From Cyanobacteria bacterium FACHB-471 (GTDB lineage: Bacteria > Cyanobacteriota > Cyanobacteriia > Elainellales > Elainellaceae), in assembly GCA_014695345.1 (NCBI GenBank), contig JACJOC010000115.1, positions 1 to 64,000 on the forward strand: a DNA stretch of 64,000 nucleotides, given 5' to 3'. The position numbers and the translations under genes are program-made. Positions 47,932-56,536 of this stretch are shown one piece after another. Position 1 is the stretch's first letter, and each line of letters opens with the position of its first letter. The notes under the pieces are model-generated. The model saw nothing but the letters and a program-made list of their open reading frames with translations. It was not told the DNA's origin and ran no database searches.

Positions 47932-48151
47932 TTATCTCCAGTCCGGATTGTTTGACATTTATCTAGTTAGTTGACATCAATAGGTTACGGAGTTGCATTT
48001 TCCCTTGTATGGCAATCCTAAATAAGCCTTGAAAGGCATTCATTGGAGTAGGTTGCTGATTTGCAAACTACTCATATACAGACGATTTAGGGTTGGCATA
48101 TATAGCTTTGATAAAGGTGACAAAAGCTAATTCCCATGAGGACTGTAGCGA
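47932..48151. other. Gene-free spacer
   Basis: Nothing coding is seen on either strand between egtD and the duplicated hairpin element. The sequence is AT-rich. Confidence 0.5.
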
Positions 48152-48304
48152 TACTTTAACGGTGCAAGTATGTTGCTTGATGCAATTCAAGCAACACAGA
48201 TGAAAGCAGAATAATTGCTTTCGATATGGGTACTTTAACAGTACAAGTATGTTGCTTGATGCAATTCAAGCAACACAGATGAAAGCAAAAAATAGTTGCT
48301 TTCA
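48152..48304. repeat. Tandem pair of 79-bp hairpin elements
   Basis: A 57-bp core (TACTTTAACRGTRCAAGTAT...) is present at 48152 and again at 48231, with two differences. Each copy contains GTTGCTTGA and TCAAGCAAC, which form a hairpin with a six-base loop. Each is followed by GAAAGCA...TGCTTTC, a second hairpin. The pair ends 35 bp before the next start codon, so it would sit in the leader RNA. It could be regulatory or a duplicated repeat. Confidence 0.82.
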
Positions 48305-48338
48305 ACAGTCCGTCCTGAAAATCTTTGAGGTGTTTGTT

Positions 48339-48830
48339 ATGTCTAGTGTTGCAATTCCTGCTGTCAATCAACTGCGTACCGAGTTAGGTGACTTTAGCAG
48401 CATTATTTGTTTTAGAGCAATCGTAACTGGGACTGAAGATGCGCTCGGTGAAAAGGCAGCAGCGATCGCTCTGATTGCTGCGGGTCGTCAGCGAGGTAAG
48501 CAACTTGCAGAACAGCTTGGTTTGACAGGAGCGGGAATTAACTCTGAGAAAATTGTTTCGCTACTTCAATCAGCATTGGGCAAGGACGGCACACGGCTCT
48601 GCATCATTGATAACGTTGTCGCAGATGGAGAAAAAATCCTAGTTTACTGTCGAGAAACAATTTGCTCAGCGGGTGAACTTCAAGGCTCTGACCGCAAGCT
48701 AACTTTCACCCTAGGAGCGATTCAGGGTGTGATGGAGCAAGTCACAGGACGGCGGTTGCGGGGCAAGCAGGTAGAATCGGTTCTGCGTGGCGGTTCCTTT
48801 GATGTCATCGAGCTTGAAGTGATCGGCTAA
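48339..48830 (+). CDS. Conserved cyanobacterial protein of unknown function
   Basis: Protein of 163 residues beginning MSSVAIPAVNQLRTELGDFS at ATG 48339, with TTTGAGGTG just upstream as a possible ribosome site. Residues 25-70 read IVTGTEDALGEKAAAIALIA, GRQRGKQLAEQLGLTG. The C-terminal half has DGTRLCIIDNVVADGEKILV, YCRETICSAGEL and KLTFTLGAIQGVMEQVTGRR, recalling V4R/hydrocarbon-binding folds that end in a Cys-rich and glycine-rich beta/alpha unit. That link is weak. I infer a soluble small-ligand or regulatory protein; no catalytic motif is clear. A duplicated hairpin leader precedes it. Confidence 0.7.
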   Translation: MSSVAIPAVNQLRTELGDFSSIICFRAIVTGTEDALGEKAAAIALIAAGRQRGKQLAEQLGLTGAGINSEKIVSLLQSALGKDGTRLCIIDNVVADGEKILVYCRETICSAGELQGSDRKLTFTLGAIQGVMEQVTGRRLRGKQVESVLRGGSFDVIELEVIG

Positions 48831-48893
48831 TTACCTCATTGAGTTGGCTCTACCAAATTACTCTCCTCCCGGTTAAAGATTGAGTACTAAGGG

Positions 48894-49104
48894 ATTAGGG
48901 ATGCACCCTCGCGACGCGAGGGTGCATCCCTAATTCTTTGGTGAGAAAGCTCCAGCTTCCGCTTGTAGGGGGCTGGAGCTTCTCATACATAGTTCTCAAG
49001 TTCTGGGGAACCCAAAAACGGCATTGCACAAATTGAGGACGATACGGAAATTCCTACAGATACGAATCACCCACTGTAGGGACACGGCAATGCCGTGCCC
49101 CTAC
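48894..49104. repeat. Cluster of three palindromic repeats between convergent genes
   Basis: Palindrome 1 has perfect 20-bp arms (48894-48913 and 48915-48934) around a single A. Palindrome 2 (about 48943-48984) has GAGAAAGCTCCAGC against GCTGGAGCTTCTC. Palindrome 3 (49076-49104) has GTAGGGACACGGCA against TGCCGTGCCCCTAC, followed by T5. The last could end transcripts from either side. Confidence 0.8.
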
Positions 49105-49125
49105 TTTTTACGCAGAAATGTGGTT

Positions 49126-51225
49126 TTAAGGGGACTGTACATTTAGCGATCGCACCAAAAATGCCCAGCGATCGGAGATCTCCTCAATCACTTTAGCCGT
49201 TGGCTTTCCGGCTCCGTGCCCTGCTTTAGTCTCAATCCGGATCAACACCGGATTATTTCCTACATGAGCTTCCTGCAATGCGGCCGCAAACTTAAAGCTG
49301 TGGGCAGGCACTACCCGATCGTCATGATCAGCCGTTGTGATCAGAGTTGCAGGATAACCCGTTTCAGGTTTCAGATTGTGCAATGGAGAATAGGCGTAGA
49401 GTGCCTGAAATTCTTCTAAGTTTTCTGGTGAACCGTAGTCAGAGCACCAGGCCCAACCGATAGTGAACTTGTGGAAACGCAGCATATCCATTACACCCAC
49501 CGCGGGTAAAGCCGCTCCAAATAAATCGGGTCGCTGGGTCATGCAGGCTCCGACCAGTAAGCCGCCGTTGCTGCCTCCGGCGATCGCCAGCTTCTTCGGT
49601 GATGTATATTGGTGCTCAATCAGCCACTCCGCTGCTGCAATAAAATCATCAAATACATTTTGCTTATTTAGCTTTGTACCCGCCTGATGCCACTCCTCAC
49701 CATACTCACCACCGCCGCGCAAATTTGGTACCGCAAACACACCACCCAGCTCTAACCAGACAATATTGCTGGGTGAAAAGGACGGCGTGAGTGAGATGTT
49801 GAACCCTCCGTATCCATACAGGTAAGTAGGGTTATTCCCATTCAGTTCTAATCCCTTTTTGTGAGTGATGAACATCGGGACGCGAGTACCGTCCTTACTG
49901 GCATAAAACACCTGCTTTGTCTCATACTCATCAGGATTGAAATCTACCGTTGGTTGCCGAAACACACTACTTTCTCCACTCACCATGTCATAACGATAAA
50001 TAGTTGTTGGTGTAGTGAAACTGGTGAAACTGTAGAATGTTTCTGTATCATGGCGCTTACCGCCAAAACCTCCTGCCGAGCCGATTCCCGGCAGCTCAAC
50101 CCCTCGTATAAACGTTCCGTTCAAGTCAAATACTTTTACCTGGGTGTAGGCATCTTTGAGGTAGAAAGCGACAAACTGGTGATTTAGGATATTCGCACCC
50201 ATCAGTGTCTCATCCGCTTGGGGAATCACCTCTTGCCAATTTTCTCGCGCCGGATTGGCAATATCAATCGCAATTACTCGACTGCGTGGCGCATCCAGAT
50301 CAGTCTCAAACCAGAACACCGTGCCCTCACTGTCAATCAGGCTAAACTTTGCCTCAAAGGAGTTAATTAACTCAACTACAGGGGTTTCTGGATTTCTCAA
50401 ATCCTTCCAAAACACTAGATTCCTAGGGTCTGTTCCTTGACTCACCAAAATTACTAGATAATTGCCATCTTCAGTGACTTCGCCACCAAACATCCAATTC
50501 TTTTCGTCAGGGCGCTCATAAATCAGGACATCTTCAGCTTGAGACGTACCGAGTTGGTGAAAGTAAAGCTTCTGATAATAGTTAATGTCTTCTAATTTTG
50601 TTGCTTCATTTGGTTCGTCATAGCGCGAGTAGAAAAAGCCCTTGCCATCAAGTGTCCAGTCTGCGCCCGAAAACTTAATCCACTTTAGATGGTCAGGCAA
50701 GTCTTCACCTGTTTCTACATCTCGTACTTTCCACTCCTGCCAGTCGGAACCAGATGTAGATAGCCCATACGCCATCAGTTTGGCATCTTCACTAATTGCC
50801 AATCCCGAAAGTGCCACCGTGCCATCTTCAGAAAGCGTATTAGGATCAAGCAAAACTCTCGGTTCTGCGTCTAGTTCAGGCAGTGTGTAGAGAACGCTCT
50901 GATTCTGCAAACCATCATTCTTAAAGTAGAAATAACGGTTTTCCCGCTTAAACGGAATGCCGTATTTCTCGTAGTTCCAAAGCTGGGTCAACCGCTGTTT
51001 CAGGCTTTCACGGGCAGGAATATCATTCAGGTAGGTAAACGTCACCTGGTTTTGCGCTTCGATCCACTGACGGCTCTCGTCTGAATCGGGATCTTCTAAC
51101 CAACGGTAAGGGTCACCGACCTGAACGCCATGATAATCATCCACCTGATCAACTTTAGGACTGGGGGGATAAACTAGGGACTTGTCGGCTTGATTGACAT
51201 CAGCTTGCATATCGGCTTGAGACAT
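49126..51225 (-). CDS. Prolyl oligopeptidase (S9A) family peptidase
   Basis: Serine peptidase of 699 residues that should cut short peptides after proline. The N-terminal seven-bladed propeller (about 70-420) filters substrates. The alpha/beta hydrolase domain has the nucleophile Ser552 in AGGSNGGLLV, the Asp in TTADHDDRVVP (about 635) and the base His670 in KAGHGAGKP. The extra motif NLRGGGEYGEEWHQAGT is typical. It has no signal peptide and is probably cytoplasmic. It is next to the ArsR gene in the same orientation but separated by about 60 bp, and may be independent. Confidence 0.95.
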   Translation of the reverse strand: MSQADMQADVNQADKSLVYPPSPKVDQVDDYHGVQVGDPYRWLEDPDSDESRQWIEAQNQVTFTYLNDIPARESLKQRLTQLWNYEKYGIPFKRENRYFYFKNDGLQNQSVLYTLPELDAEPRVLLDPNTLSEDGTVALSGLAISEDAKLMAYGLSTSGSDWQEWKVRDVETGEDLPDHLKWIKFSGADWTLDGKGFFYSRYDEPNEATKLEDINYYQKLYFHQLGTSQAEDVLIYERPDEKNWMFGGEVTEDGNYLVILVSQGTDPRNLVFWKDLRNPETPVVELINSFEAKFSLIDSEGTVFWFETDLDAPRSRVIAIDIANPARENWQEVIPQADETLMGANILNHQFVAFYLKDAYTQVKVFDLNGTFIRGVELPGIGSAGGFGGKRHDTETFYSFTSFTTPTTIYRYDMVSGESSVFRQPTVDFNPDEYETKQVFYASKDGTRVPMFITHKKGLELNGNNPTYLYGYGGFNISLTPSFSPSNIVWLELGGVFAVPNLRGGGEYGEEWHQAGTKLNKQNVFDDFIAAAEWLIEHQYTSPKKLAIAGGSNGGLLVGACMTQRPDLFGAALPAVGVMDMLRFHKFTIGWAWCSDYGSPENLEEFQALYAYSPLHNLKPETGYPATLITTADHDDRVVPAHSFKFAAALQEAHVGNNPVLIRIETKAGHGAGKPTAKVIEEISDRWAFLVRSLNVQSP

Positions 51226-51288
51226 TGCGAAGAACTTTGAACGACTTCCTTCAATGTATCGGAACCCTAATTTTTTGGAAGATTAGGG

Positions 51289-51603
51289 TTAATCCATCAA
51301 CCCAGAAAAGCTTTTGAGACAGGCAGTTAAAACATCTCGGTTCAGGGCATTGTACTTGGTTTGTCCGTCTCGACGGGTTGTGATCAATCCAGCTTCTGCC
51401 AGTGTTCTAGAGTGGTGACAAAACAAGGCGAGGCTGATGTTAAGTTGCTGGGCAATTTCAGAGCCGCTTAGCTCATTCTCGCGAACCAGTAGCTCTACGA
51501 TACGCAAACGGGTGGGGTCAGACAACGCCGCAAAAATTTTGGCGCGACAGTCATTTTCAGTTTTCTCAAGCAGCGGTGACACAGGTGACGGTTGATTGTC
51601 CAT
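51289..51603 (-). CDS. ArsR/SmtB-family transcriptional regulator
   Basis: Winged-helix repressor of 104 residues. Residues 20-60 have IFAALSDPTRLRIVELLVRE, the family hallmark, and the recognition helix is ISLALFCHHSRTLAEAGLI. The classical metal motif ELCVCDL is replaced by ELSGSEIA, so arsenic or zinc sensing by that site is unlikely. Cys residues in the N-terminal NDCRAK, the FCHHS helix and TACLK could sense redox or electrophile stress. It is divergent from a thioredoxin and an Old Yellow Enzyme gene, with inverted repeats in the spacer, so it most likely represses them. Confidence 0.87.
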   Translation of the reverse strand: MDNQPSPVSPLLEKTENDCRAKIFAALSDPTRLRIVELLVRENELSGSEIAQQLNISLALFCHHSRTLAEAGLITTRRDGQTKYNALNRDVLTACLKSFSGLMD

Positions 51604-51665
51604 GTTTAGATACAGGCAGCAGAATAAATTGGGTTTTCAAATAAAACTCGAACAGGCTTATTGAA

Positions 51666-51740
51666 GCACTTAAACAACCACTTGACTATTGAGTTACTTT
51701 TCAATATTATCGTAGTTAAGCGGTTGTTTAACCACTTAAC
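51666..51740. promoter_or_regulatory. Putative ArsR-type operator between arsR-like and trx genes
   Basis: TTAAACAACC (51670-51679) is inverted at GGTTGTTTAA (51722-51731). The second half also forms AAGCGGTT-GTTT-AACCACTT. AACCACTT recurs as a direct repeat (from 51676 and 51730). Dyads of this kind are normal ArsR-family sites and would control both divergent promoters. Confidence 0.6.
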
Positions 51741-51774
51741 TAGTCCGCTTCATGGGCTAAAGGAGATTAGCATT

Positions 51775-52170
51775 ATGTCCAGTACATCTCAGACAAAGAC
51801 TTCTTCAGAGGCTTCCAGTTCATCTCGATACATTACGCTAACGGAAGACAACTTCCAGGCGGAAGTCCTCGACAGTTCGTTACCGGTGCTAGTTGATTTT
51901 TGGGCTGCCTGGTGTGGTCCCTGTCGTATGATCACCCCCATCGTCGAAGAGTTAGCTGCTGATTTTGCAGGTCAAGCCAAGATCGCCAAGCTCAACATTG
52001 ATGACTATAGTCACATTGCGAGTCGCTATCAGATTAGTGCTGTCCCGACGCTACTGCTGTTTCAATCGGGGAAAGTTGTTGATCAGGTGGTGGGTGTAGC
52101 ACCCAAGCGGGTCTTTGCTGCAAAGCTAGAAGCTTTGATAGAAGCAGCTCACTCAGAGCAGGCAGCTTGA
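51775..52170 (+). CDS. Thioredoxin
   Basis: Thioredoxin of 131 residues with a Ser/Thr-rich N-terminal extension of about 25. The active site is FWAAWCGPCRM, the cis-Pro segment is SAVPTLLLFQ and the C-terminus helix is FAAKLEALIE. ATG 51775 has AAAGGAGATT before it; an upstream in-frame ATG at 51661 lies in the operator and is not used. It probably reduces targets during oxidative or electrophile stress, since it shares control with an ArsR regulator and an ene-reductase. It is not certain which Trx class (m, x, y) it belongs to. Confidence 0.93.
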   Translation: MSSTSQTKTSSEASSSSRYITLTEDNFQAEVLDSSLPVLVDFWAAWCGPCRMITPIVEELAADFAGQAKIAKLNIDDYSHIASRYQISAVPTLLLFQSGKVVDQVVGVAPKRVFAAKLEALIEAAHSEQAA

Positions 52171-52254
52171 GCTAGCTGAGACCAACGGCAAACAACGGCA
52201 AAAGAGTGAATGCCTAAGTTCCGATCCCCATTCTTGTTTAAAGGAGATAAATTT

Positions 52255-53361
52255 GTGAGTTCTAATGTTCATTTGCTTTCGCCAGTTAAAGTTGGCGCGT
52301 ATGAACTGCCCAACCGGATTGTAATGGCTCCGCTGACTCGCAACCGTGCTAGTGCAGGGAAGGTGCCTCAATCTTTGAACGCAACTTACTATGCACAACG
52401 TTCATCGGCAGGGCTAATCATCAGTGAGGCAACGCAGATTTCTCCTCAAGGTGTAGGCTATCCGGCGACTCCAGGCATTCACTCTCAAGAGCAGGTTGAA
52501 GGCTGGAAGCTGGTGACGGATGCGGTACATGAGCGGGGCGGCAAAATTTTTCTCCAGCTTTGGCATGTCGGACGGATCTCTCACCCGTCGTTACAGCCTG
52601 ATGGAGCGCTCCCAGTTGCACCTTCGGCGATCGCCCCTGCTGGTGAAGCTTCAACCTATGAAGGACAAAAGCCATTTGTCACCCCACGCGCTCTAGAAAT
52701 CACAGAGATTCCTGGGATTGTTGAAGATTACCGTCGGGCTGCCCAAAATGCGTTAGAAGCTGGGTTTGACGGTGTGGAAATTCACGGTGCCAATGGCTAT
52801 CTGCTCGATCAGTTTCTACAGAATGGAGCAAATCAGCGCACAGATGAGTATGGCGGTTCAGTTGAGAATCGCAGCCGCTTTCTGTTGGAGGTGACGGAGG
52901 CCGTGACAGGCGTGTGGGGAGGCGATCGCGTCGGTGTTCGGCTTTCTCCCAGCGGCACCTTCAACGATATGCAAGATTCTGATCCACAGACGCTGTTTGA
53001 TTACGTGATCGGAGCGTTAAACCGCTTTGGGCTTGCCTATCTGCACCTTGTGGAGCCACGGGTTCCGGGCATGAGTCTAGAGGAACCGAACCGCCCAGAC
53101 TTACCCTCTAGCCATTTCCGCTCAATTTTTAATGGCACGATTATCTCAGCGGGGGGGCATGACCGCGACTCAGGTAATGCTCTGTTGGCAGAAGGGTCAG
53201 CCGACCTGATTGCCTACGGCAGACTCTACATCGCCAATCCAGATTTGCCAGAGCGATTTGCTGCTAACGCTTCGCTGAATACGCCCGATCGCTCAACTTT
53301 CTATGGTGGCACTGAGCAGGGATATATTGACTATCCTACGCTTGAGCTACAAAGTGTTTAG
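52255..53361 (+). CDS. Alkene reductase of the Old Yellow Enzyme family
   Basis: FMN- and NADPH-dependent reduction of activated C=C bonds or nitro compounds. I start at GTG 52255 (encoding MSSNVHLLSPVKVGAYELPN), since AAAGGAGATAA precedes it; the upstream ATG at 52210 does not fit the family start. Motifs are RIVMAPLTRNRA, QLWHVGRISHPS, EIHGANGYLLDQFLQNGANQ with the His-Gly-Ala-Asn pair, and DLIAYGRLYIANPDLPERF. Length 368 is normal. It is the second gene of the ArsR-controlled operon after the thioredoxin. Confidence 0.93.
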   Translation: MSSNVHLLSPVKVGAYELPNRIVMAPLTRNRASAGKVPQSLNATYYAQRSSAGLIISEATQISPQGVGYPATPGIHSQEQVEGWKLVTDAVHERGGKIFLQLWHVGRISHPSLQPDGALPVAPSAIAPAGEASTYEGQKPFVTPRALEITEIPGIVEDYRRAAQNALEAGFDGVEIHGANGYLLDQFLQNGANQRTDEYGGSVENRSRFLLEVTEAVTGVWGGDRVGVRLSPSGTFNDMQDSDPQTLFDYVIGALNRFGLAYLHLVEPRVPGMSLEEPNRPDLPSSHFRSIFNGTIISAGGHDRDSGNALLAEGSADLIAYGRLYIANPDLPERFAANASLNTPDRSTFYGGTEQGYIDYPTLELQSV

Positions 53362-53456
53362 GTTGTTTGAGGAGTAGGAGCTAGAGGTTAGTTCAAATAC
53401 CTCTTATTCTGATCTCCAGGTGAGGCTGGAGACGAGAATAAATGCTCTAAAAAACT

Positions 53457-53488
53457 GAGAGCGTTACATCCAAGGATGTAACGCTCTC
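53457..53488. terminator. Hairpin terminator between convergent OYE and sigma factor genes
   Basis: GAGAGCGTTACATCC (53457-53471) pairs perfectly with GGATGTAACGCTCTC (53474-53488) around AA, followed by GGCTTTTTGG. It lies 95 bp after the alkene reductase stop and 25 bp from the sigma factor stop, so it can serve both. Confidence 0.82.
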
Positions 53489-53513
53489 GGCTTTTTGGGA
53501 CTGCTGTGAGGAT

Positions 53514-54314
53514 CTATGGGTCAGTGCGTAGCGTTTGAGCTTGCATGAGTGTCGTCATTTGCTCCAAACCACGCTGGATGCGACGAGTCACGGTCATAGG
53601 GCTGATTCCAATTCTTTCAGCCACTTCCTTGCGTGAAAGTCCACTGAAGAAGACAAACTCAATTGCGGCTCTAGTTTTGTCTTCTAGCTGGCTCAAGGCA
53701 AGTTGAAGCTGTTGGCGGTCTTCTTCTAAAACCTGAAGGTTTTGATATTGAGGATCTGTCAAAGAATCGCCCAATGTCATTGAGGAATCGGTTTGTTGAG
53801 ACACCGTTGCGTCGAGGCTGAGGGGTGAACGGTTTTGAGTGGCCAGCTTAACTTCACGCCATTCGTTCAAGGAAATTCCTAGTTGCTCAGCAACCGCTGC
53901 ATCAGAGGGTTGATGTCCGAGCGATTGGGTAAGCTGGGCGCGAATCCGCTGTCCTTCTTTTTGCAAATCTTGCCAACGACGGGGAATCTTGATGGAACTG
54001 CTGCGATCGCGCAAAAAGTGCAGCATTTCACCCCGAATGTAAGGAACGGCAAAGGAGCTAAAGGCATATCCTTGGCTGGGGTTAAACCGCTCAACGGCGC
54101 GAATTAATCCGAGATAACCAATCTGTTCCAAATCTTCGTAAGGTTCACAGCACTGGCGGCTAATTCGATGGGCGATTTTGCGGACTAGTCCTGCGTTAAG
54201 ACGCACAAGTTTGTTGCGAAGGGCGACGGTGGGATTGTGCTGGTAGGACATCAGCAATTCCACATTATCGGAGCGGAGAGAAGATTCAGTAGCCACCATC
54301 GGATAAGACCTCAC
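53514..54314 (-). CDS. sigF: RNA polymerase sigma factor, SigF-like (group 3)
   Basis: Sigma factor of 266 residues with region 2 (LVRLNAGLVRKIAHRISRQC, then CEPYEDLEQIGYLGLIRAVE and GYAFSSFAVPYIRGEMLHFL), region 3 (IKIPRRWQDLQKEGQRIRAQ) and region 4 (ALSQLEDKTRAAIEF, then SRKEVAERIGISPMTVTRRI). The length and the missing region 1 fit the stress/motility group 3 factor SigF of cyanobacteria. SigF is known to control pili and exopolysaccharide genes elsewhere. No anti-sigma gene is adjacent. The start may be 15 bp further in (MVATESSL). Confidence 0.87.
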   Translation of the reverse strand: MRSYPMVATESSLRSDNVELLMSYQHNPTVALRNKLVRLNAGLVRKIAHRISRQCCEPYEDLEQIGYLGLIRAVERFNPSQGYAFSSFAVPYIRGEMLHFLRDRSSSIKIPRRWQDLQKEGQRIRAQLTQSLGHQPSDAAVAEQLGISLNEWREVKLATQNRSPLSLDATVSQQTDSSMTLGDSLTDPQYQNLQVLEEDRQQLQLALSQLEDKTRAAIEFVFFSGLSRKEVAERIGISPMTVTRRIQRGLEQMTTLMQAQTLRTDP

Positions 54315-54476
54315 GTCAGACTTAGGCTTATTCTCTCGGTGGAACCCTTAGCAAACCATCGTTAATTTACGGGTGTTTGGACAGCGCTCCTGAGAGGTCT
54401 CAGCAAAACTACGGATTGCTGAAACGGTTTGCTTCAAATCGCTCAGGTTCAGCCTTACTCTGTTTCGACCAAACAA

Positions 54477-54517
54477 GGTACAGAGAGGCAATCCCGACGG
54501 GGTTGCCTCTCTGTACC
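54477..54517. repeat. Near-perfect stem-loop upstream of the PHP gene
   Basis: GGTACAGAGAGGCAA (54477-54491) pairs perfectly with TTGCCTCTCTGTACC (54503-54517) around TCCCGACGGGG, which itself can pair. It is followed by CCAATTTTCGTACCCCAATTTTTT, a near-repeat with a T6 run. It can act as a terminator or insulator before the PHP promoter. Confidence 0.78.
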
Positions 54518-54554
54518 CCAATTTTCGTACCCCAATTTTTTGAGTGGGTATCAC

Positions 54555-54560
54555 TATAAT
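54555..54560 (+). promoter_or_regulatory. TATAAT box directly before the PHP gene ATG
   Basis: A consensus -10 hexamer ends at 54560, only seven bases before the ATG at 54567. Transcription from it would start at or next to the ATG, giving a leaderless message. No -35 is evident at 17 bp. Confidence 0.45.
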
Positions 54561-54566
54561 CAGGAC

Positions 54567-55394
54567 ATGTTAGAACTTCACTGTCACACGACGTATTCTG
54601 ATGGCACACTAACTCCGGGCGAATTGGTTGAAGCAGCGATCGCCACTGGAGTCAAAGCACTTGCCATCACTGACCACGACACGGTCTCCGGGTGGAATGA
54701 GGCTTTTGTAGCGGCAGAGCAGCGTTTAGAAATTGTCCCCGGTGTGGAATTAAGTACGGTCCATAATGGGCGATCGCTACACATTCTGGGGTTTTACCCA
54801 GATGCCGCTAAATTGAGTGAGCCGCTGTCCCTTCGGCTGGAGGGACGCAAAAGGCGTGCCAAACAAATGGCAGCAAACTTGGCAGAGATGGGCTATTCAA
54901 TTGAGCTACCAAACCTGGGGAAGGGCATGGCTCCGGGTCGTCCTCACCTAGCGACTGCATTGGTCAGGGCTGGCTATGTACACTCCGCAAGGGAAGCTTT
55001 TGATCGCTTTTTGGGAGATGACTGTCCTGCCTACGTTCACTACGAAAAGTTTTCAATTGTCGAAGGAATTGAGCTGCTGCGCTCATCGGGGGCAGTACCC
55101 GTTTGGGCGCACCCCTATCTGTTTCGCGGCGGTGATGTGGAAGTGGTGTTGCAAGAACTTGTTGCTGCGGGGTTGATGGGAGTTGAAGTTTATCACCCCA
55201 GCCATACCCCTTCCGAGACAAGAAAATTGGAAACATTTTGCGCTCAGTATGGACTGCTGATGACAGGAGGGAGCGATTACCACGGTCCGATTCCTGGTAC
55301 GAAAGACAAACACATCACTACGTTAAACTTGCTGAACTTGCCGCTCAACCTGCTTGAACCCGTGAAGCAAGCAGCTGAAAGGTTAAGGGCTTGA
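54567..55394 (+). CDS. PHP domain metal-dependent phosphoesterase
   Basis: Hydrolase of 275 residues of the PHP superfamily, related to RNase AM/YciV, which removes phosphates from short RNAs or 3',5'-bisphosphates. Metal ligands are legible: ELHCHTTYSDGTLTP (HxH, Asp), ALAITDHDTVSGW (DHD), VPGVELST (Glu), VWAHPYLF (His) and MTGGSDYHG (Asp, His). The AMP-specific segment KRRAKQMAANLAEMGY is typical. The start is ATG 54567, because everything upstream in frame passes through a stem-loop. The substrate is inferred from family. Confidence 0.9.
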   Translation: MLELHCHTTYSDGTLTPGELVEAAIATGVKALAITDHDTVSGWNEAFVAAEQRLEIVPGVELSTVHNGRSLHILGFYPDAAKLSEPLSLRLEGRKRRAKQMAANLAEMGYSIELPNLGKGMAPGRPHLATALVRAGYVHSAREAFDRFLGDDCPAYVHYEKFSIVEGIELLRSSGAVPVWAHPYLFRGGDVEVVLQELVAAGLMGVEVYHPSHTPSETRKLETFCAQYGLLMTGGSDYHGPIPGTKDKHITTLNLLNLPLNLLEPVKQAAERLRA

Positions 55395-55437
55395 GCCGGA
55401 ATCTGTTTCGTAAAAGGACAACACCTTGGGTGGGACC

Positions 55438-55493
55438 GAAGCATTCGGGCACAAACTCTGCAACTTAATCACAATCCTTCTGCCGAATGCTTC
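55438..55493. repeat. Dispersed stem-loop with GAAGCATTCGG arms
   Basis: GAAGCATTCGGGCA (from 55438) and TGCCGAATGCTTC (55481-55493) pair across 28 bases. The arm sequence is related to the GCAGCATTCGGC modules at 2490 and 8458, so it belongs to the same repeat family. Confidence 0.65.
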
Positions 55494-55600
55494 ATCCCTA
55501 CCGTACTGCTACATCTTGCGGTGGAAAAAGGAGAATTTTTCAGAGTTTCCGGATCGACCCTATGTAATTAGTAGAAGGGTATGGTAGATGCACCCTGATT

Positions 55601-55630
55601 AAAACCCTGGAGTTAACCCTCCGGGGTTTT
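55601..55630. terminator. Rho-independent terminator between PHP and lgt genes
   Basis: AAAACCCTGGAG (55601-55612) pairs with CTCCGGGGTTTT (55619-55630) with one wobble. TCTTTTT follows on the plus strand and an A-run mirrors it. It lies between convergent genes and can serve both. Confidence 0.85.
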
Positions 55631-55651
55631 TCTTTTTCCAATGGATGCCGT

Positions 55652-56536
55652 TTAATGATTCTTAGACTTGGTGTTTGCTGGTACTGAAGATGCGTCTTCT
55701 GAAACCACATCGGGGAGCGATCGCTTCAAACCGTAAAGCCAGATCAAACCTGCTAATCCTACTGTGATTCCAACCAGGCTGACAATTTGGGCAATTCTTA
55801 ACGGCCCAAGCATGAGGCTATCCATTCGCAGTCCTTCGATCCAAAAGCGCCCCAGGCTGTAGCAAACCCAGTACACCAAAAATAGCGTCCCAGTTTTGAG
55901 TTTTGTTGGGTTCTGTAGCCCCCTAAAGAAGAGGAACATCAGAATTGCAAACACTCCCAGATTCCACAGTGACTCGTAAAGGAACGTGGGGTGGAAGTAT
56001 TCTGCTGTAGTGTAGCCGGGAGGACGTTGAGCCGGGGGAATGTAGAGCTTCCAGGGTACATCTGTGGGACGACCAAAGGCTTCTGAGTTGAAGAAGTTTC
56101 CCCAGCGACCGATCGCCTGTCCCAAAATTAGTGAGGGTGACACCAGGTCAGCCAATTGCCAGAAAGATACTTTATTCAGACGAGCAAAAATTAGAGACGC
56201 GACAATACCGCCCAAAACTGCGCCGTGAATAGCGATACCGCCTTTCCAGATAGCGATGATGTCTGCTGGGTTCTGAGCATATTCCTGCCATTGAAACAGC
56301 ACATAATACAGCCGCGCACAGGGAATCGCAGCCAGTACCAGCCAAATTGCTAAATCTCCTAACAGGTCGGGATTCACATTTCGACGTTTTGCCAGATAGG
56401 TTGATAGGCTAACGCCAATCAGGACGGCGGATGCAATGAGCAAGCCATACCAGCGGATAGTGAGCGGGCCCCACTCCAGGAGAATTGGGCCGGGCGAGGC
56501 AAATTTGGCAATTAGGGGTAGCGTGTGCAACAACAT
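55652..56536 (-). CDS. lgt: Prolipoprotein diacylglyceryl transferase
   Basis: Integral membrane enzyme that moves diacylglycerol from phosphatidylglycerol to the lipobox cysteine, the first step of lipoprotein maturation. I start at the ATG at 56536 ([20 protein letters not shown]) rather than 60 bp upstream, since the family begins with the SPGP and WYGLL segment. Seven hydrophobic segments are visible. Conserved parts are [28 protein letters not shown] with the catalytic Arg/Asn motif, [13 protein letters not shown] and GRFWIEGLR. It should act on the several lipoproteins encoded in this window. It is divergent from rlmN. Confidence 0.95.
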   Translation of the reverse strand: MLLHTLPLIAKFASPGPILLEWGPLTIRWYGLLIASAVLIGVSLSTYLAKRRNVNPDLLGDLAIWLVLAAIPCARLYYVLFQWQEYAQNPADIIAIWKGGIAIHGAVLGGIVASLIFARLNKVSFWQLADLVSPSLILGQAIGRWGNFFNSEAFGRPTDVPWKLYIPPAQRPPGYTTAEYFHPTFLYESLWNLGVFAILMFLFFRGLQNPTKLKTGTLFLVYWVCYSLGRFWIEGLRMDSLMLGPLRIAQIVSLVGITVGLAGLIWLYGLKRSLPDVVSEDASSVPANTKSKNH

